Assembly (NCBI GenBank): GCA_021790385.1 | Contig: JAJYDW010000020.1 | Span: forward strand, 1-52,892 | Length of the DNA stretch: 52,892 nucleotides | Source of the DNA: Planctomycetota bacterium | GTDB taxonomy: Bacteria; Planctomycetota; Phycisphaerae; WQYP01 | Reading direction: 5' to 3' | Shown here: positions 28,521 to 37,769 of the stretch, piece after piece | Numbering within the stretch: position 1 is the stretch's first letter | Layout: the number at the start of each line of letters is the position of its first letter | The notes under the pieces: model-generated | Told to the model about the DNA's origin: nothing | The model's database searches: none | Seen by the model: only the letters and a program-made list of their open reading frames with translations | Translations under genes and position numbers: made by a program

Positions 28521-29195
28521 ATGAAGAGCAAGACTTGTTATCCTACAAACATTAACAGCGTTACGTCTGATAGCCTGCATTTATCCGGTCTGCTTACGGC
28601 ATCTGATCCAGGAAAAATGGTGTGTGTATTATCAGACCGGCACCCCGTTCGGCGGGGTACACGGGTAACTGCCGCATCAGCAACAGCACGGTCCCGCACC
28701 ATGACGCGATCGGTGGTTACGGCTGCTGATCCGCTGGCCGAGCTTGGAATACTTAGCGCCCGGATCAGCCGGGGCAGTATCGGCACCGGCCGACGGGTAT
28801 CCAGAAAAAAGCATGTTCCTGTGGGATTTATTTCGGCTCTGGTTGTGATTGCTGCAACCTTGGCGGTGGGTTTTGTGTGCCGACGGCCGCTGGGCAATAT
28901 GCTGGCCTTTGGTCCTGCCCTGGTTACACCCAGGACCAGCTCTTCCTCCCGCGCTGCCGCACCTGTACCGCAGCGTACGCCGGCATCGGCACTCTCCGGT
29001 TCACAACCGCAGGGATGGAATCCTCCGGTTACATTGTCTCAAAGTCGTGTGAGGTCATCTCAAAATTCCAGCCTTGAGCAGCCAATAGTCGCTTCCAAAT
29101 CTAATGAGACAGCGGGCCAAAGCCGCCAAGCTGCTGACTTTTCCGTGAATAATCCGCCGGGGGCCTTGTTTACACATATTGGCAGTTTGCGCTAA
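28521..29195 (+). CDS. Hypothetical single-pass membrane protein
   Basis: 224 aa, no family recognised. The N-terminal about 100 residues are polar and rich in Arg, Ser and Thr. One membrane helix (GFISALVVIAATLAVGFVC) lies near residue 102, and the C-terminal part is Ser/Pro/Gln-rich and probably disordered. ATG 28521 has GGTGG 5 nt upstream; a GTG at 28512 is also in frame. The helix with a positive residue cluster before it (GRRVSRKKH) supports a real type II membrane protein. Low sequence complexity leaves some doubt that it is a gene. Confidence 0.5.
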   Translation: MKSKTCYPTNINSVTSDSLHLSGLLTASDPGKMVCVLSDRHPVRRGTRVTAASATARSRTMTRSVVTAADPLAELGILSARISRGSIGTGRRVSRKKHVPVGFISALVVIAATLAVGFVCRRPLGNMLAFGPALVTPRTSSSSRAAAPVPQRTPASALSGSQPQGWNPPVTLSQSRVRSSQNSSLEQPIVASKSNETAGQSRQAADFSVNNPPGALFTHIGSLR

Positions 29196-29246
29196 TCGCC
29201 GGCGACAAAGCAAAAACGCATTGCCGTTGTTATGCCGTCAGCCGTT

Positions 29247-29960
29247 TTATCTGCGGTCGGTGGCGCGGTGGAGCAAGGCCGTTTTGAATTGATCCACCAT
29301 AGCCGTTTTAACCTGCGACATGGTTGGCGTATGTTCCCCAAGTAATACGGACAGTGTAGTTACGGGACGGCCCAGGCCGCAGGGATTGATCAGTTCAAAA
29401 TATGACAGATCCGTGGTGATATTCAGCGCCAGACCATGCAGACTGATCCAGCGCCGCAATTTGATACCCATGGCACAAATTTTTGCCGGCGTCGGGCTGT
29501 TGGCAGCGGCTACCCAGACACCCGTGGCTCCAGGGCTGCGCCGACCGGTTACAGAAAATCGTGCCAATACATCAATCACCACCTGTTCCAGCAGCCGCAT
29601 GTAATCATGGAGTTTCAGGTTATAACTGTTAAGCGGAATAATCGGGTACACCACCAGTTGTCCCGGGCCATGGAAGGTAATATCGCCGCCTCGGTCGGTT
29701 TCCACTACCTCTACCTGCCGGGCACTAAGCTGGGCAGGGGACGCCAGTAGATGGCGGCGGGCATCCGGGTGGCGACCAATGGTAATGGTGGGTGGGTGTT
29801 CCACCAACATCAAAATTCCGCCCGCTAATTCGCCTGCAAGCACGCGCTCATGCAGCTTCAACTGCAAGTCCCAGGCCGCCTGATAAGCCATGATTCCCGC
29901 TTCCAGTGTGGCGATTGCGGCACCGCTGGAGTTGGTATGTTTGGTAATGTCGGCTTGCAT
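29247..29960 (-). CDS. lipB: Octanoyltransferase LipB
   Basis: 237 aa. Transfers octanoate from octanoyl-ACP to lipoyl domains, the first step of lipoate synthesis. Family motifs: ERVLAGELAGGILMLVEHPP, RGGDITFHGPGQLVVYP, GATGVWV and KICAMGIKLRRWISLHGLALNI with the conserved Lys, and the catalytic Cys in INPCGL. Starts 16 nt after the lon stop on the same strand, so it is probably in the lon transcript. lipA is not in the window. The Shine-Dalgarno site is weak (GGAAAAA). Confidence 0.95.
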   Translation of the reverse strand: MQADITKHTNSSGAAIATLEAGIMAYQAAWDLQLKLHERVLAGELAGGILMLVEHPPTITIGRHPDARRHLLASPAQLSARQVEVVETDRGGDITFHGPGQLVVYPIIPLNSYNLKLHDYMRLLEQVVIDVLARFSVTGRRSPGATGVWVAAANSPTPAKICAMGIKLRRWISLHGLALNITTDLSYFELINPCGLGRPVTTLSVLLGEHTPTMSQVKTAMVDQFKTALLHRATDRR

Positions 29961-29976
29961 GGGCGTTTTTTCCGGG

Positions 29977-32856
29977 CTATTGATTCACAGCGCGATGACG
30001 AGGAATCTTCAGCCCGACCTTGCGCTGTTGGTCCATCGCCTTCTTCTGCGGCGGGATTTTTGCCTTGGTGGTATTAGCCGAGCCAAAGGCCTGTCGCAAT
30101 ACTTCATCCACATTTTCCACAAACACAAAGGATACATCCTTACGTATCTGGGTACCGACTTCATCAAGATGTTTTCGATTGCGCTGGGGCAGAATCACGC
30201 GCCGGATGCCGGCACGCTGCGCCGCTATGACTTTTTCCTTCACCCCACCAATGGGCAACACCAGCCCGCGCAGCGTAATTTCACCGGTCATGGCCAAGTC
30301 CGGCTGCACCGGACGATTCAAAAATAGCGAAGCCAACGCGGTATACATAGCCACGCCTGCCGATGGGCCATCCTTGGGTACTGCGCCTGCCGGTACGTGG
30401 ATGTGCACATCGGTTTGACCAAAAGAAGCCGCATCAAGATGCAGTTTTTGCGCATTGCTTTTAAGCAGCGAATAGGCTGCCTGGGCGGATTCCCGCATGA
30501 CCTCCCCAATTTGGCCGGTCAGTTTCAATCGCCCTTTGCCGGGCATGCGGGTGGCTTCCACAAATAATATATCGCCGCCGAATGGAGTGTACGCCAATCC
30601 GGTGGCCACGCCTGGCGTGGCGGTGCGCAGTGCCACTTCCGATACATACATCGGCGGTCCTAGAAACTGCGGCAAATCGGCAGGCTTCACCGTAATACGT
30701 GGTGCTTTTTTAAGGGCCACGCGAGCCTCCGGCGACAAAGGGGCCGCAGTGCTGGTTGGGCTGGCCGGATCGCCTTTCTTGCCGAACTCTTTGTTGGCAG
30801 CACCGGTGCTGGAATCCGGGGGCGTATCGGGTTTCGCAACAGCTTTATCCCGGACGGCCGTGGTTGCAGCCGGGGATGGGATGGTCTCGGCCAGTCGGGC
30901 GGCAATTCCCCGTACCACGGATCCAATAGCCCGTTCCAGACTGCGTACCCCCGCCTCGCGGGTGTATTGGTCAATGATGACGGCCAGTGTGGGTAATGGA
31001 ATGGCGCAGTGCCGGGCCGTGATGCCATTTTCTGCCAGTTGCCGCGGTACCAGGTATTTACGGGCAATAAGCAGCTTATCTTTTTGCGTATAACCGGGAA
31101 TTTCGATGATTTCCATTCGATCTTTCAGCGCCGGTGGAACCGGTTCCATATAGTTGGCCGTGCAGATGAAAATGGTGCGGCTCAGGTCAAACGGCACGCC
31201 CAGATAATGATCTTCAAAGGTGGCGTTCTGCTGGGGGTCCAGTACTTCCAGCAGGGCGGCTGACGGATCGCCGCGAAAATCGGCCCCCAGTTTGTCTATT
31301 TCATCCAGCATCATCACCGGGTTATTGGCTCCACATTTCCGCAGCTCCTGCACAATGCGCCCCGGCATGGCACCGATATACGTGCGCCGATGACCGCGGA
31401 TATCCGCTTCATCGCGCACTCCTCCCAGGCTCATACGCACAAACTTCCGTCCCAAAGACGCGGCAATGGATTTGCCCAAACTGGTTTTGCCCACTCCGGG
31501 CGGGCCTAAAAAGCACAGGATTGGACCATGGCCCGTCGGATTGAGTTTTCTTACCGCCAGAAATTCCACGATGCGCTTCTTGATTTTTTCAAGATCGTAG
31601 TGGTCCCGATCCAAAATGGTTTTGGCCCGTCGGATATCCAGGTTGTCCGCAGTGGATACAGACCACGGCAACTCCGCTACCGTTTCCAGAAATGACCGTA
31701 TCACCCCGAATTCCGGAGAGGCCTGGGGTATGTTGGCCAGCCGGGCAAGCTCGCGATCGGTCTCTTTTTTTACCACTTCCGGCACTTTGGCGGCGTCAAT
31801 GCGCTTGCGTAAATCGGCCACTTCTTCCGACGACTCTTCTTCCGGGCCGAGTTCCTTTTGAATGGCCTTGAGCTGTTCCTGCAAAAAATATTTACGCTGA
31901 GTTTTGTCGATGCTGGAACGTACCTGTTTTTGAATGGTTTCCTGTAATTCCAGCAGTTCAATACGGGTGGCCAGTTTTTCGCGGACCCGCTCCAGCCGCT
32001 TGGTTACATCCACTTCTTCCAGCAGCGATTGTTTCTCCACCACGGATTCATTGAGATTCGCGGCTAAAAAATCCGCCAGTGTCCCCGGCGATTCAATTTC
32101 ATTTAATATCCCATTGGCTTCATCGGGAATATTTGGTGAAAGCTCAATCATCCGTTGCGCCGCCTGACGAACGCTTTGCACCAGCATCAGGAATTCCGGA
32201 GTCGGTTTTTCAGGCGTGGTATCGGCCAGAGGCTCCACCCGGGCCGTCAGATACGGATCGGTCTGGACTACTTCCAGTATGCGAAACCGTATCAGCCCAT
32301 GGACCACAATACTTTGCTGGCCTTCGGTATGACGCACCATCTTAACCACCACCGAAACGGTGCCCATGGAATACAGGTCCGATGCCTGCGGATCTTCCAC
32401 GCTGTCATTTTTTTGTGTAACCACGCCCAGCGTTTTGTCCGCCGGCATGACCGTATCCAACAGGCGGCGGCTTTTATCGCGGCCAATCGACAGCGGAATA
32501 ACCGCTCCTGGAAAGGCCACCGCTTCGCGCACCGGCAGCAGCGGGAGAATATCGGGAATGCGCACCTGGTGAACTAAAGGGCCGGCAACACTGGCGGTTT
32601 TAACCGGCATGGACTCGGGCTCCTTTTCCCCGGATTTGACCGCAGCGTCGGAAGCTGGAACCGGTTCGACCTTATCAGCCTCTGGCGGCTTTTCCGTATC
32701 GGCTTGCGGCGGAGTGGTTCCGGTTTCATCCAAAGCCAAAGGGTCTGGGGCCTGGTCAGACGGTAATGTTGGTTGGTTTAGGTCACTGGTGTCGGGTTCT
32801 GACACAGGCTTGGGAGAATTCTTTGTATCTGGTGTTTTTTTTGGCAATTTTAACAT
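29977..32856 (-). CDS. lon: ATP-dependent protease Lon
   Basis: 959 aa, against about 800 usual. Hexameric AAA+ protease that degrades misfolded and regulatory proteins. The order is: an acidic, Pro-rich extension of about 110 residues; the LonN substrate domain (LPLLPVREAVAFPGAVIPL); AAA+ with Walker A GPPGVGKT (Lys457) and Walker B VMMLDEIDK; then the protease with catalytic Ser832 (KDGPSAG) and Lys873 (GGVKEKV). Between the AAA+ small domain and the protease sits a Pro/Ser/Thr/Ala-rich insert of about 60 residues not found in E. coli Lon. The hsp20 gene lies 94 nt upstream on the same strand, suggesting one stress-linked unit with lipB. No CIRCE-type operator was seen. Confidence 0.97.
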   Translation of the reverse strand: MLKLPKKTPDTKNSPKPVSEPDTSDLNQPTLPSDQAPDPLALDETGTTPPQADTEKPPEADKVEPVPASDAAVKSGEKEPESMPVKTASVAGPLVHQVRIPDILPLLPVREAVAFPGAVIPLSIGRDKSRRLLDTVMPADKTLGVVTQKNDSVEDPQASDLYSMGTVSVVVKMVRHTEGQQSIVVHGLIRFRILEVVQTDPYLTARVEPLADTTPEKPTPEFLMLVQSVRQAAQRMIELSPNIPDEANGILNEIESPGTLADFLAANLNESVVEKQSLLEEVDVTKRLERVREKLATRIELLELQETIQKQVRSSIDKTQRKYFLQEQLKAIQKELGPEEESSEEVADLRKRIDAAKVPEVVKKETDRELARLANIPQASPEFGVIRSFLETVAELPWSVSTADNLDIRRAKTILDRDHYDLEKIKKRIVEFLAVRKLNPTGHGPILCFLGPPGVGKTSLGKSIAASLGRKFVRMSLGGVRDEADIRGHRRTYIGAMPGRIVQELRKCGANNPVMMLDEIDKLGADFRGDPSAALLEVLDPQQNATFEDHYLGVPFDLSRTIFICTANYMEPVPPALKDRMEIIEIPGYTQKDKLLIARKYLVPRQLAENGITARHCAIPLPTLAVIIDQYTREAGVRSLERAIGSVVRGIAARLAETIPSPAATTAVRDKAVAKPDTPPDSSTGAANKEFGKKGDPASPTSTAAPLSPEARVALKKAPRITVKPADLPQFLGPPMYVSEVALRTATPGVATGLAYTPFGGDILFVEATRMPGKGRLKLTGQIGEVMRESAQAAYSLLKSNAQKLHLDAASFGQTDVHIHVPAGAVPKDGPSAGVAMYTALASLFLNRPVQPDLAMTGEITLRGLVLPIGGVKEKVIAAQRAGIRRVILPQRNRKHLDEVGTQIRKDVSFVFVENVDEVLRQAFGSANTTKAKIPPQKKAMDQQRKVGLKIPRHRAVNQ

Positions 32857-32895
32857 CCTGAAAAGATCATCGCTGGGGCTTGGCAGACAAGCTTT

Positions 32896-32923
32896 GCCGG
32901 GCCTTTTACCTGCGGCCCCCGGC
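32896..32923. repeat. GC-rich hairpin between hsp20 and lon
   Basis: GCCGGGCC (32896-32903) can pair with the GGCC...CCCGGC segment (32914-32923) around a short loop. It lies in the 94-nt spacer of the hsp20-lon pair. No T-run follows on the minus strand, so partial attenuation or mRNA processing is possible but unproven. Confidence 0.45.
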
Positions 32924-32950
32924 TTTTGGCAGGGGTGCCGGGCGCGGTTT

Positions 32951-33403
32951 CTAGAGTTTATGTTTCCGAGAGTGATGTATTCCTCCCCCGGATGCCTTGG
33001 GCAGGGTTATCCAAAGCAGCCCGGTGTCGTAATGCGCCGAAATGGCCTTTTCATCCACGTTGGAAGGCATTTCCAAACTGCGGCTGAAACTGCCATGGTC
33101 TATCTCCATCAGGTGTACCGCTACGGCACGATCGTGTTCCGAGGGCATGGGGCACGTGCGGCGGCCCCGGATGATCAATTGATTTTTATCCACGCGAACG
33201 TCAATATCGCTCTTATCCATGCCAGCAAGGTCAACGCATACCAGAAACGCCAGGCGGCTTTCATACAAGTTCACATCGGGCCGCCAGGATTCTGTTGTCC
33301 AAAAGCCAAAGAAGCTGCGGCACAGGACCGTATCAGTTATAGAGCCTCCAGGTCGCGAAAATAGATCCGATTCCTGTGAACTGGCTACCACTATTTCAAC
33401 CAT
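32951..33403 (-). CDS. Small heat shock protein (Hsp20/alpha-crystallin)
   Basis: 150 aa. ATP-independent holdase that keeps unfolded proteins soluble. The alpha-crystallin domain covers about residues 42-138: WRPDVNLYESRLAFLVCVDLAGMDKSDIDVRV, LIIRGRR, then FSRSLEMPSNVDEKAISAHYDTGLLWITLPK with the conserved A-x-x-x-x-G-L-L element. The short C-terminus is basic and lacks the I-x-I motif that helps form large oligomers. First gene before lon on the minus strand. A TATAAT (33441-33446, minus strand) lies just upstream. Confidence 0.95.
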   Translation of the reverse strand: MVEIVVASSQESDLFSRPGGSITDTVLCRSFFGFWTTESWRPDVNLYESRLAFLVCVDLAGMDKSDIDVRVDKNQLIIRGRRTCPMPSEHDRAVAVHLMEIDHGSFSRSLEMPSNVDEKAISAHYDTGLLWITLPKASGGGIHHSRKHKL

Positions 33404-33440
33404 GGTTTGACTCCACTTTCTGATTAAAAACGACGCTACT

Positions 33441-33446
33441 ATTATA
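33441..33446 (-). promoter_or_regulatory. Candidate -10 box upstream of hsp20
   Basis: A perfect TATAAT on the minus strand 38 nt before the hsp20 ATG. No -35 box of quality lies 16-18 nt further upstream and no heat-shock sigma32-like elements were recognised, so an activator or another sigma factor would be needed. Confidence 0.35.
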
Positions 33447-33852
33447 GCCGCCGCATTCTTGATTTTATTCGCAAATGCCGGTTTATGCCAAATGGCTGGC
33501 CTGGCTGCGGGGATGCCGGAATATAATTGGTGTCCTCTTCCATGGTGGAATCTTCACCATCCTGTCTGCAAAATATGATCGCTGACCGCCACACCCCGTT
33601 TAGCGCGGCCGCCGGGCGGCCGGTGCCACATGTCCCCCCTGGGACCGCGGGCATCCTGCCCACATAATTCGCCATCAAATTGACCGCTGACTGCTGATTG
33701 CTGATCGCTTTTTCCCTACGTTCCTTCATGACTAAATAGCTTCTCCTCCCGTCCAACTGGGTCTGCTACAACCTATAGCAGAAATTTGCCCAGGCGGTAT
33801 ACTTGTAAACAAGCCAATTGGCTGGTCGTTGTATCTTTACAGGGGTTTGGCA
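33447..33852. other. 406-nt stretch between divergent units, no convincing gene
   Basis: A 104-codon minus-strand frame (33442-33756) covers most of it but has no ribosome site, family or domain. The DNA is patchy: GC-rich palindromic parts (GCGGCCGCCGGGCGGCCGG near 33606) and a GCTGAxT repeat (near 33686-33709). This looks like degenerate intergenic sequence. Promoters for both flanking units must lie here. Confidence 0.45.
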
Positions 33853-34320
33853 ATGAAAAGCCGCATGTCGCTGAAACGCCTGGTGTGCTGGTGCAAGTGG
33901 ATAGCCGCGGCCGCGATTATGCTGCCGTGTGCCGCGTGCGCTTTTGAAGGGGTGGGTTATTCATCCAGCTATGGCTATCAAACCTATACCACCCCCGGCT
34001 ATCAGGAATATCAAAATTACCCCGGCTACTCCTCGGTCTACGTAGCCCCCGTGCCCATTATTACCCCCGCACCAGAGCGCGTTTTTGGGGGCCGCTATGG
34101 CGGCGACCGGCACATTTGGCGTGATGTGAATCGCGGTCGGCAGAGCCTGCACGAGTTTCGTGGGCATCAGCCGCAGCGAGGTCCCGGCGGCTACCACGGC
34201 GGTGGCCCCAGAGGTGGCGTTCATGGCGGTGGTCATAGAGGTGGTTTTAATGGCGGGCACGGTGGCGGTGAACCAACAAGGGGAGGGCCGGGATGGGGCG
34301 GACCTGACCATCGGCACTAA
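33853..34320 (+). CDS. Gly/His/Tyr-rich secreted protein, probable lipoprotein
   Basis: 155 aa. ATG 33853 follows AGGGG at 7 nt. Signal region KSRMSLKRLVCWCKWIAAAAIM ends in a lipobox-like PCAAC. The mature N-terminal half is Tyr/Ser-rich (YSSSYGYQTY, GYQEYQNYPGY) and the C-terminal half is made of Gly-Gly-His/Arg/Gly repeats (HGGGPRGG, HGGGHRGGFNGG). Composition suggests a flexible surface protein, with a possible metal-binding His tail. The next gene (DUF2950) starts 46 nt later. Elsewhere DUF2950 is often paired with the Gly/His-rich-tailed DUF3300; this small protein may occupy that place (inference). Confidence 0.72.
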   Translation: MKSRMSLKRLVCWCKWIAAAAIMLPCAACAFEGVGYSSSYGYQTYTTPGYQEYQNYPGYSSVYVAPVPIITPAPERVFGGRYGGDRHIWRDVNRGRQSLHEFRGHQPQRGPGGYHGGGPRGGVHGGGHRGGFNGGHGGGEPTRGGPGWGGPDHRH

Positions 34321-34366
34321 AAACAAGCCGATTTTTCCATAACGTCTTAAATTGTGAGGATTACCC

Positions 34367-35398
34367 ATGAATATAAAACGCTTTCGACCCGCCGGCTGGA
34401 TTGCAGGTACCGTGGCTCTGGCGGCTTTGACAGTAATTCAGACCGGTTGCCAGACCAAACCAGCGGCCTTGACTCCGGTTTCCCGATCCACGGCAGGTTC
34501 AACCGCGGATGAAATTGAGGTTCCGGTAACCGCCACAGCCAGACCGCAGGTCGGTCAGGCCTTGTTTACCAGCGATGGTGCCGCAGCGGCAGCTCTGCTA
34601 TCGGCGGTAAAACAGCAGGATCACGCACGGCTGCACCAAATTTTTGGCCCGGCGATAAAAACGCTCGTCTCCGGAGATAAGGTGGAGGATCATCGTCACT
34701 TTGAAGCTTTTGTGGCTCACGCCAGGCAGAAGTTCTGGGTAGAGCAGCAAAATGCCAACGTCGCCATCGTGCATATCGGCAAAAAGAACTGGCCCTTTCC
34801 GATTCCCATTGTTCGCATGGCCAATGGGAAATGGTTTTTTGACTCCGCCGCAGGGATGCAGGAAATTTTGGAACGGCGCATCGGCTGTAATGAACTCGAG
34901 GCGATCCGCGTGTGTCATGCATACGTAATAGCCCAGCGGGAATATTTTTCCGGAGTGCCCCATGCCTCCGGCATGCCCCGTTATGCCAGCCGCTTTATCA
35001 GCAAACCCGGCACCCACGATGGGCTGTATTGGCCAGTAGCCAAAGGTCAGCCGGCCAGCCCGCTGGGGCCGCTGGTGGCACAGGCCACCGCCGCCGGTTA
35101 TACGCGGGGCAAGCATAAAGGGCCGCGACCATTTTATGGTTATTATTTTCATATTCTCAAACGGCAGGGTTCAGCGGCTCCCGGTGGTGCGTTACGCTAC
35201 GGCGTCAACGGCAGATTAATCGCCGGTTTTGCTTTGGTGGCATTTCCCGCCAAGTATGGATCCTCGGGCATCATGACGTTTATTGTCAATCAGGATGGGC
35301 TGGTCTATCAAAGAGACCTTGGTCCGAATAGCTCCTCGCTGGGATGGAAAATAACAACCTACAATCCAACTTCATCCTGGAGTCTGGTGCGGCCATAG
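34367..35398 (+). CDS. DUF2950 family lipoprotein
   Basis: 343 aa. Lipoprotein signal ending in IQTGC (lipobox T-G-C) near residue 28. The DUF2950 domain covers about 65-340: LFTSDGAAAAALLSAVKQQD, GKKNWPFPIPIVRMANGKWFFDSAAG, then EILERRIGCNELEAIRVC and AYVIAQREYFSG, and GYYFHILKRQG. These segments are the family's most conserved blocks. Function is unknown; members are periplasmic or outer-membrane-anchored. ATG 34367 is preceded by GAGGA. Likely co-transcribed with the Gly/His-rich protein upstream; a hairpin follows its stop. Confidence 0.88.
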   Translation: MNIKRFRPAGWIAGTVALAALTVIQTGCQTKPAALTPVSRSTAGSTADEIEVPVTATARPQVGQALFTSDGAAAAALLSAVKQQDHARLHQIFGPAIKTLVSGDKVEDHRHFEAFVAHARQKFWVEQQNANVAIVHIGKKNWPFPIPIVRMANGKWFFDSAAGMQEILERRIGCNELEAIRVCHAYVIAQREYFSGVPHASGMPRYASRFISKPGTHDGLYWPVAKGQPASPLGPLVAQATAAGYTRGKHKGPRPFYGYYFHILKRQGSAAPGGALRYGVNGRLIAGFALVAFPAKYGSSGIMTFIVNQDGLVYQRDLGPNSSSLGWKITTYNPTSSWSLVRP

Positions 35399-35438
35399 AC
35401 AACGGCAGAACCGGCAGACGATGCAGATTTGTGGTGCG

Positions 35439-35467
35439 ATGCAACACAACTGCGCAGTGTGCTGCAT
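35439..35467. repeat. Imperfect hairpin between convergent genes
   Basis: ATGCA/TGCAT outer pairs and CACA/TGTG inner pairs around an ACTGCGCAGT palindrome, one mismatch and one bulge. It lies between the convergent stops of the DUF2950 gene and the 667-aa gene. No T-run on either strand; possibly a weak bidirectional terminator. Confidence 0.4.
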
Positions 35468-35519
35468 TGCCTGTTGGCTGGATCCTTTTGTGCCATGTCT
35501 CAAAGGCACGAGTAAACCA

Positions 35520-37523
35520 TCAGTGGATGGTCTTAACCATGGGTATCCGCAGGTGATATACGGCCGGCATGGGCTTGGCGACCGGACTTGTTTGCGTGGT
35601 GGGATATTGCGCGATGGGCCCAGCGGGTACGGTGACTGATTGTGTGGTGGGGGAGGAACGCTCAATGAAACCGGTGGACTGCCACGTAACGCCGTTGCGG
35701 CGGATTTGTACAAGCACCTTCGTGTGAGAACCGGTTTGCGATGGCAGGTCAAACGGCCCGATAATAACGGATTGGCCAGATGGTATTGGACGAAACTTCT
35801 GCCAGCGTGAAAAGGCTGTATTGGCCACTTGCACACGAATGGACCCACGTAGATGCCCGAGGCGGCCATTACGTATGACGACCATCAGACCGTCAGGCCG
35901 GCTGGTGTTTAAAAACGCGGCCAGAGCTACGGGTGGCAAACCTTGAATGGTAGCGGTGCGTAATGCCGCAATAAGATTAACCACGGATCCGGTGGATTCC
36001 AGGTAATAGGTATGGCGGTTGAGTGGAATCTCATGCCAGCCGGCAATCGGGCTGGTTAATGGCCGACCGTGGCTGGTAGTCGCCTGCATATCGTGTGCGG
36101 GATCAAGCACGATCATGGTGCCGGTGGGAAACTTGGAGAGGGTAACTGCAGCGGGTTTGGCAGATTGAACTTGTCGGATAGGCCAATATCTAAGAGCTGA
36201 CCATTGCCAATCGCGCATGGTTGCGGCTCCGAGTCCGGCCAAGACTGCAACGCAGTGATGATTGCCCTGAAATGCCGCAATAAAAGGAGGCAGATATGGA
36301 TGGACGATATGAAACAGTGCCGTTCCTCCGAGCAAATGCTCAGCCAGACCGAAATCATGGCGCGAGGCCGGCACGACAGTTGCCCCCTGGGCCAGAGCCA
36401 GAGCAGGTGCAATTATTCCCGGTGTACCTTGCGACTGGAGGCTGCGGGAACGTGGCGGCAAGACCCACACCGGCGTTTTGCCGGCAAGCCAGGATAGGTG
36501 CTGCCGAAAAGTTCGGCGCTGCGCGGGCAACGTCCAAACGTTGACAATGGCCAGCGGACTGTCGGCGGCCGCAGGCGATTTGCCTGAGAAGCCCAGCGCA
36601 CGAAGTGCCGGGTTGCCAAGCACTTTCACCTGGGGATTGATCGCCAGCGCGGTTGCAAAGCCGCGCAGGCATAGCTGGCGGACCAGGAGGAGGGCCGGAG
36701 AGTTGCTGCGGCCGGCAGGTGGTGCGATGGTCAGGGCGGCAATATCTGTGCCGGCGGCATGCAGCCAGGGGGCCAGAAATTGCTCAAAGCGACGTGGCGT
36801 GGCCGCAGGATCGGCAGGCTCATTTCTCAATTGCACGGCCAGGACCAGCACGGCACGATGTTGGGATAGTGTTTGAGCGATCCTTTTTAATTGTGCGGGA
36901 CGGATCGGCAGCCGACGGCTGCTTTCGGCGGTCGACTTTGGAGGCCAGCAAAGGCGAAAGATGTAGCGACGGATGGAGGTTTGATGGATGTAATCTGCAA
37001 TGCAACCGGGAGGATGCTGCCGGCAAAACCGCTGCGGCAAATTACGTATCCACGGGCTAAGCGGCGCAGGAATAATCAGGCCGGTGGGGCGGTAAATACA
37101 CGCCAAAACCGGTCCGGAATTAGCCGCAATTTCGCGGTGATGGTAAATGAGGCGGTAAAAGCCGACTTTATTGAAGACCACGGGAAAATGAATTGTGAAC
37201 CGCTCGCCCATCGGGACCAATGCTGGTGCAATAGGCACTGCCAGCAGCGTGTGCCAATGTGCAAGAAGAGGGCCGGAACAAAACTGCCATCGTAATTTTC
37301 CCTGCAGCATCCGTGGACCGCCCGTGGCATTGGCGATGGAAATGGTAAACATCTGATGTCGGCGGGGATGAAAGATTCCGCTGGCGTGACCATCGGCCTG
37401 AATGCGAAAGTGGAGGTGTGGTTCCTTAATACCAATGATGGGAATGGCAGCTCGGCTGATAACGGCAGGCAGGGACCAGGAAATTGCTGACAGCAGGAGT
37501 AAAAGATTTCTGAAACTTTTCAT
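35520..37523 (-). CDS. Large secreted protein of unknown function
   Basis: 667 aa. Clear signal peptide (MKSFRNLLLLLSAISWSLPAVISRAA). No family is recognised. The N-terminal 150 residues are beta-rich, with HFRIQADGHASGIFHPRRHQMF reading like an immunoglobulin-like or carbohydrate-binding start. The middle (about 180-450) alternates helices and strands like a hydrolase barrel, for example RAVLVLAVQLRNEPADPAA and AIVNVWTLPA. The C-terminal 150 residues are again beta-rich and end in a Pro/Thr-rich stretch. This layout resembles planctomycete secreted glycan-active proteins, but no catalytic residues can be named. Convergent with DUF2950 and divergent from GH57. Confidence 0.75.
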   Translation of the reverse strand: MKSFRNLLLLLSAISWSLPAVISRAAIPIIGIKEPHLHFRIQADGHASGIFHPRRHQMFTISIANATGGPRMLQGKLRWQFCSGPLLAHWHTLLAVPIAPALVPMGERFTIHFPVVFNKVGFYRLIYHHREIAANSGPVLACIYRPTGLIIPAPLSPWIRNLPQRFCRQHPPGCIADYIHQTSIRRYIFRLCWPPKSTAESSRRLPIRPAQLKRIAQTLSQHRAVLVLAVQLRNEPADPAATPRRFEQFLAPWLHAAGTDIAALTIAPPAGRSNSPALLLVRQLCLRGFATALAINPQVKVLGNPALRALGFSGKSPAAADSPLAIVNVWTLPAQRRTFRQHLSWLAGKTPVWVLPPRSRSLQSQGTPGIIAPALALAQGATVVPASRHDFGLAEHLLGGTALFHIVHPYLPPFIAAFQGNHHCVAVLAGLGAATMRDWQWSALRYWPIRQVQSAKPAAVTLSKFPTGTMIVLDPAHDMQATTSHGRPLTSPIAGWHEIPLNRHTYYLESTGSVVNLIAALRTATIQGLPPVALAAFLNTSRPDGLMVVIRNGRLGHLRGSIRVQVANTAFSRWQKFRPIPSGQSVIIGPFDLPSQTGSHTKVLVQIRRNGVTWQSTGFIERSSPTTQSVTVPAGPIAQYPTTQTSPVAKPMPAVYHLRIPMVKTIH

Positions 37524-37769
37524 CTGCGGTCATTCCATCCGTGGTTTAGTGGCCGGCGTATGCCCTGAGCCGATCCAGCGGGCGAGCACCCGGCAAAATT
37601 ATCTCTGGATTGGTGCATGTGGTTGATCGCCACACTCATCGGCCGCCTCCCAAAATTGCCGACCAAGATGGTAACAGTGGTAACGATTTGCTTCCACCTT
37701 ATAATGAAGTCAAGAAGTGCGGAGCAAGAACATGGCCGCACTTCCATTGGCTTTGACCAGCGGAGATTT

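Noticed and set aside
33442-33756. 104-codon minus-strand frame near hsp20
   Set aside because: No ribosome site, no family, repeat-like composition.
35421-35639. Cys-rich short plus-strand frame between DUF2950 and the 667-aa gene
   Set aside because: Overlaps the antisense gene and has no ribosome site.
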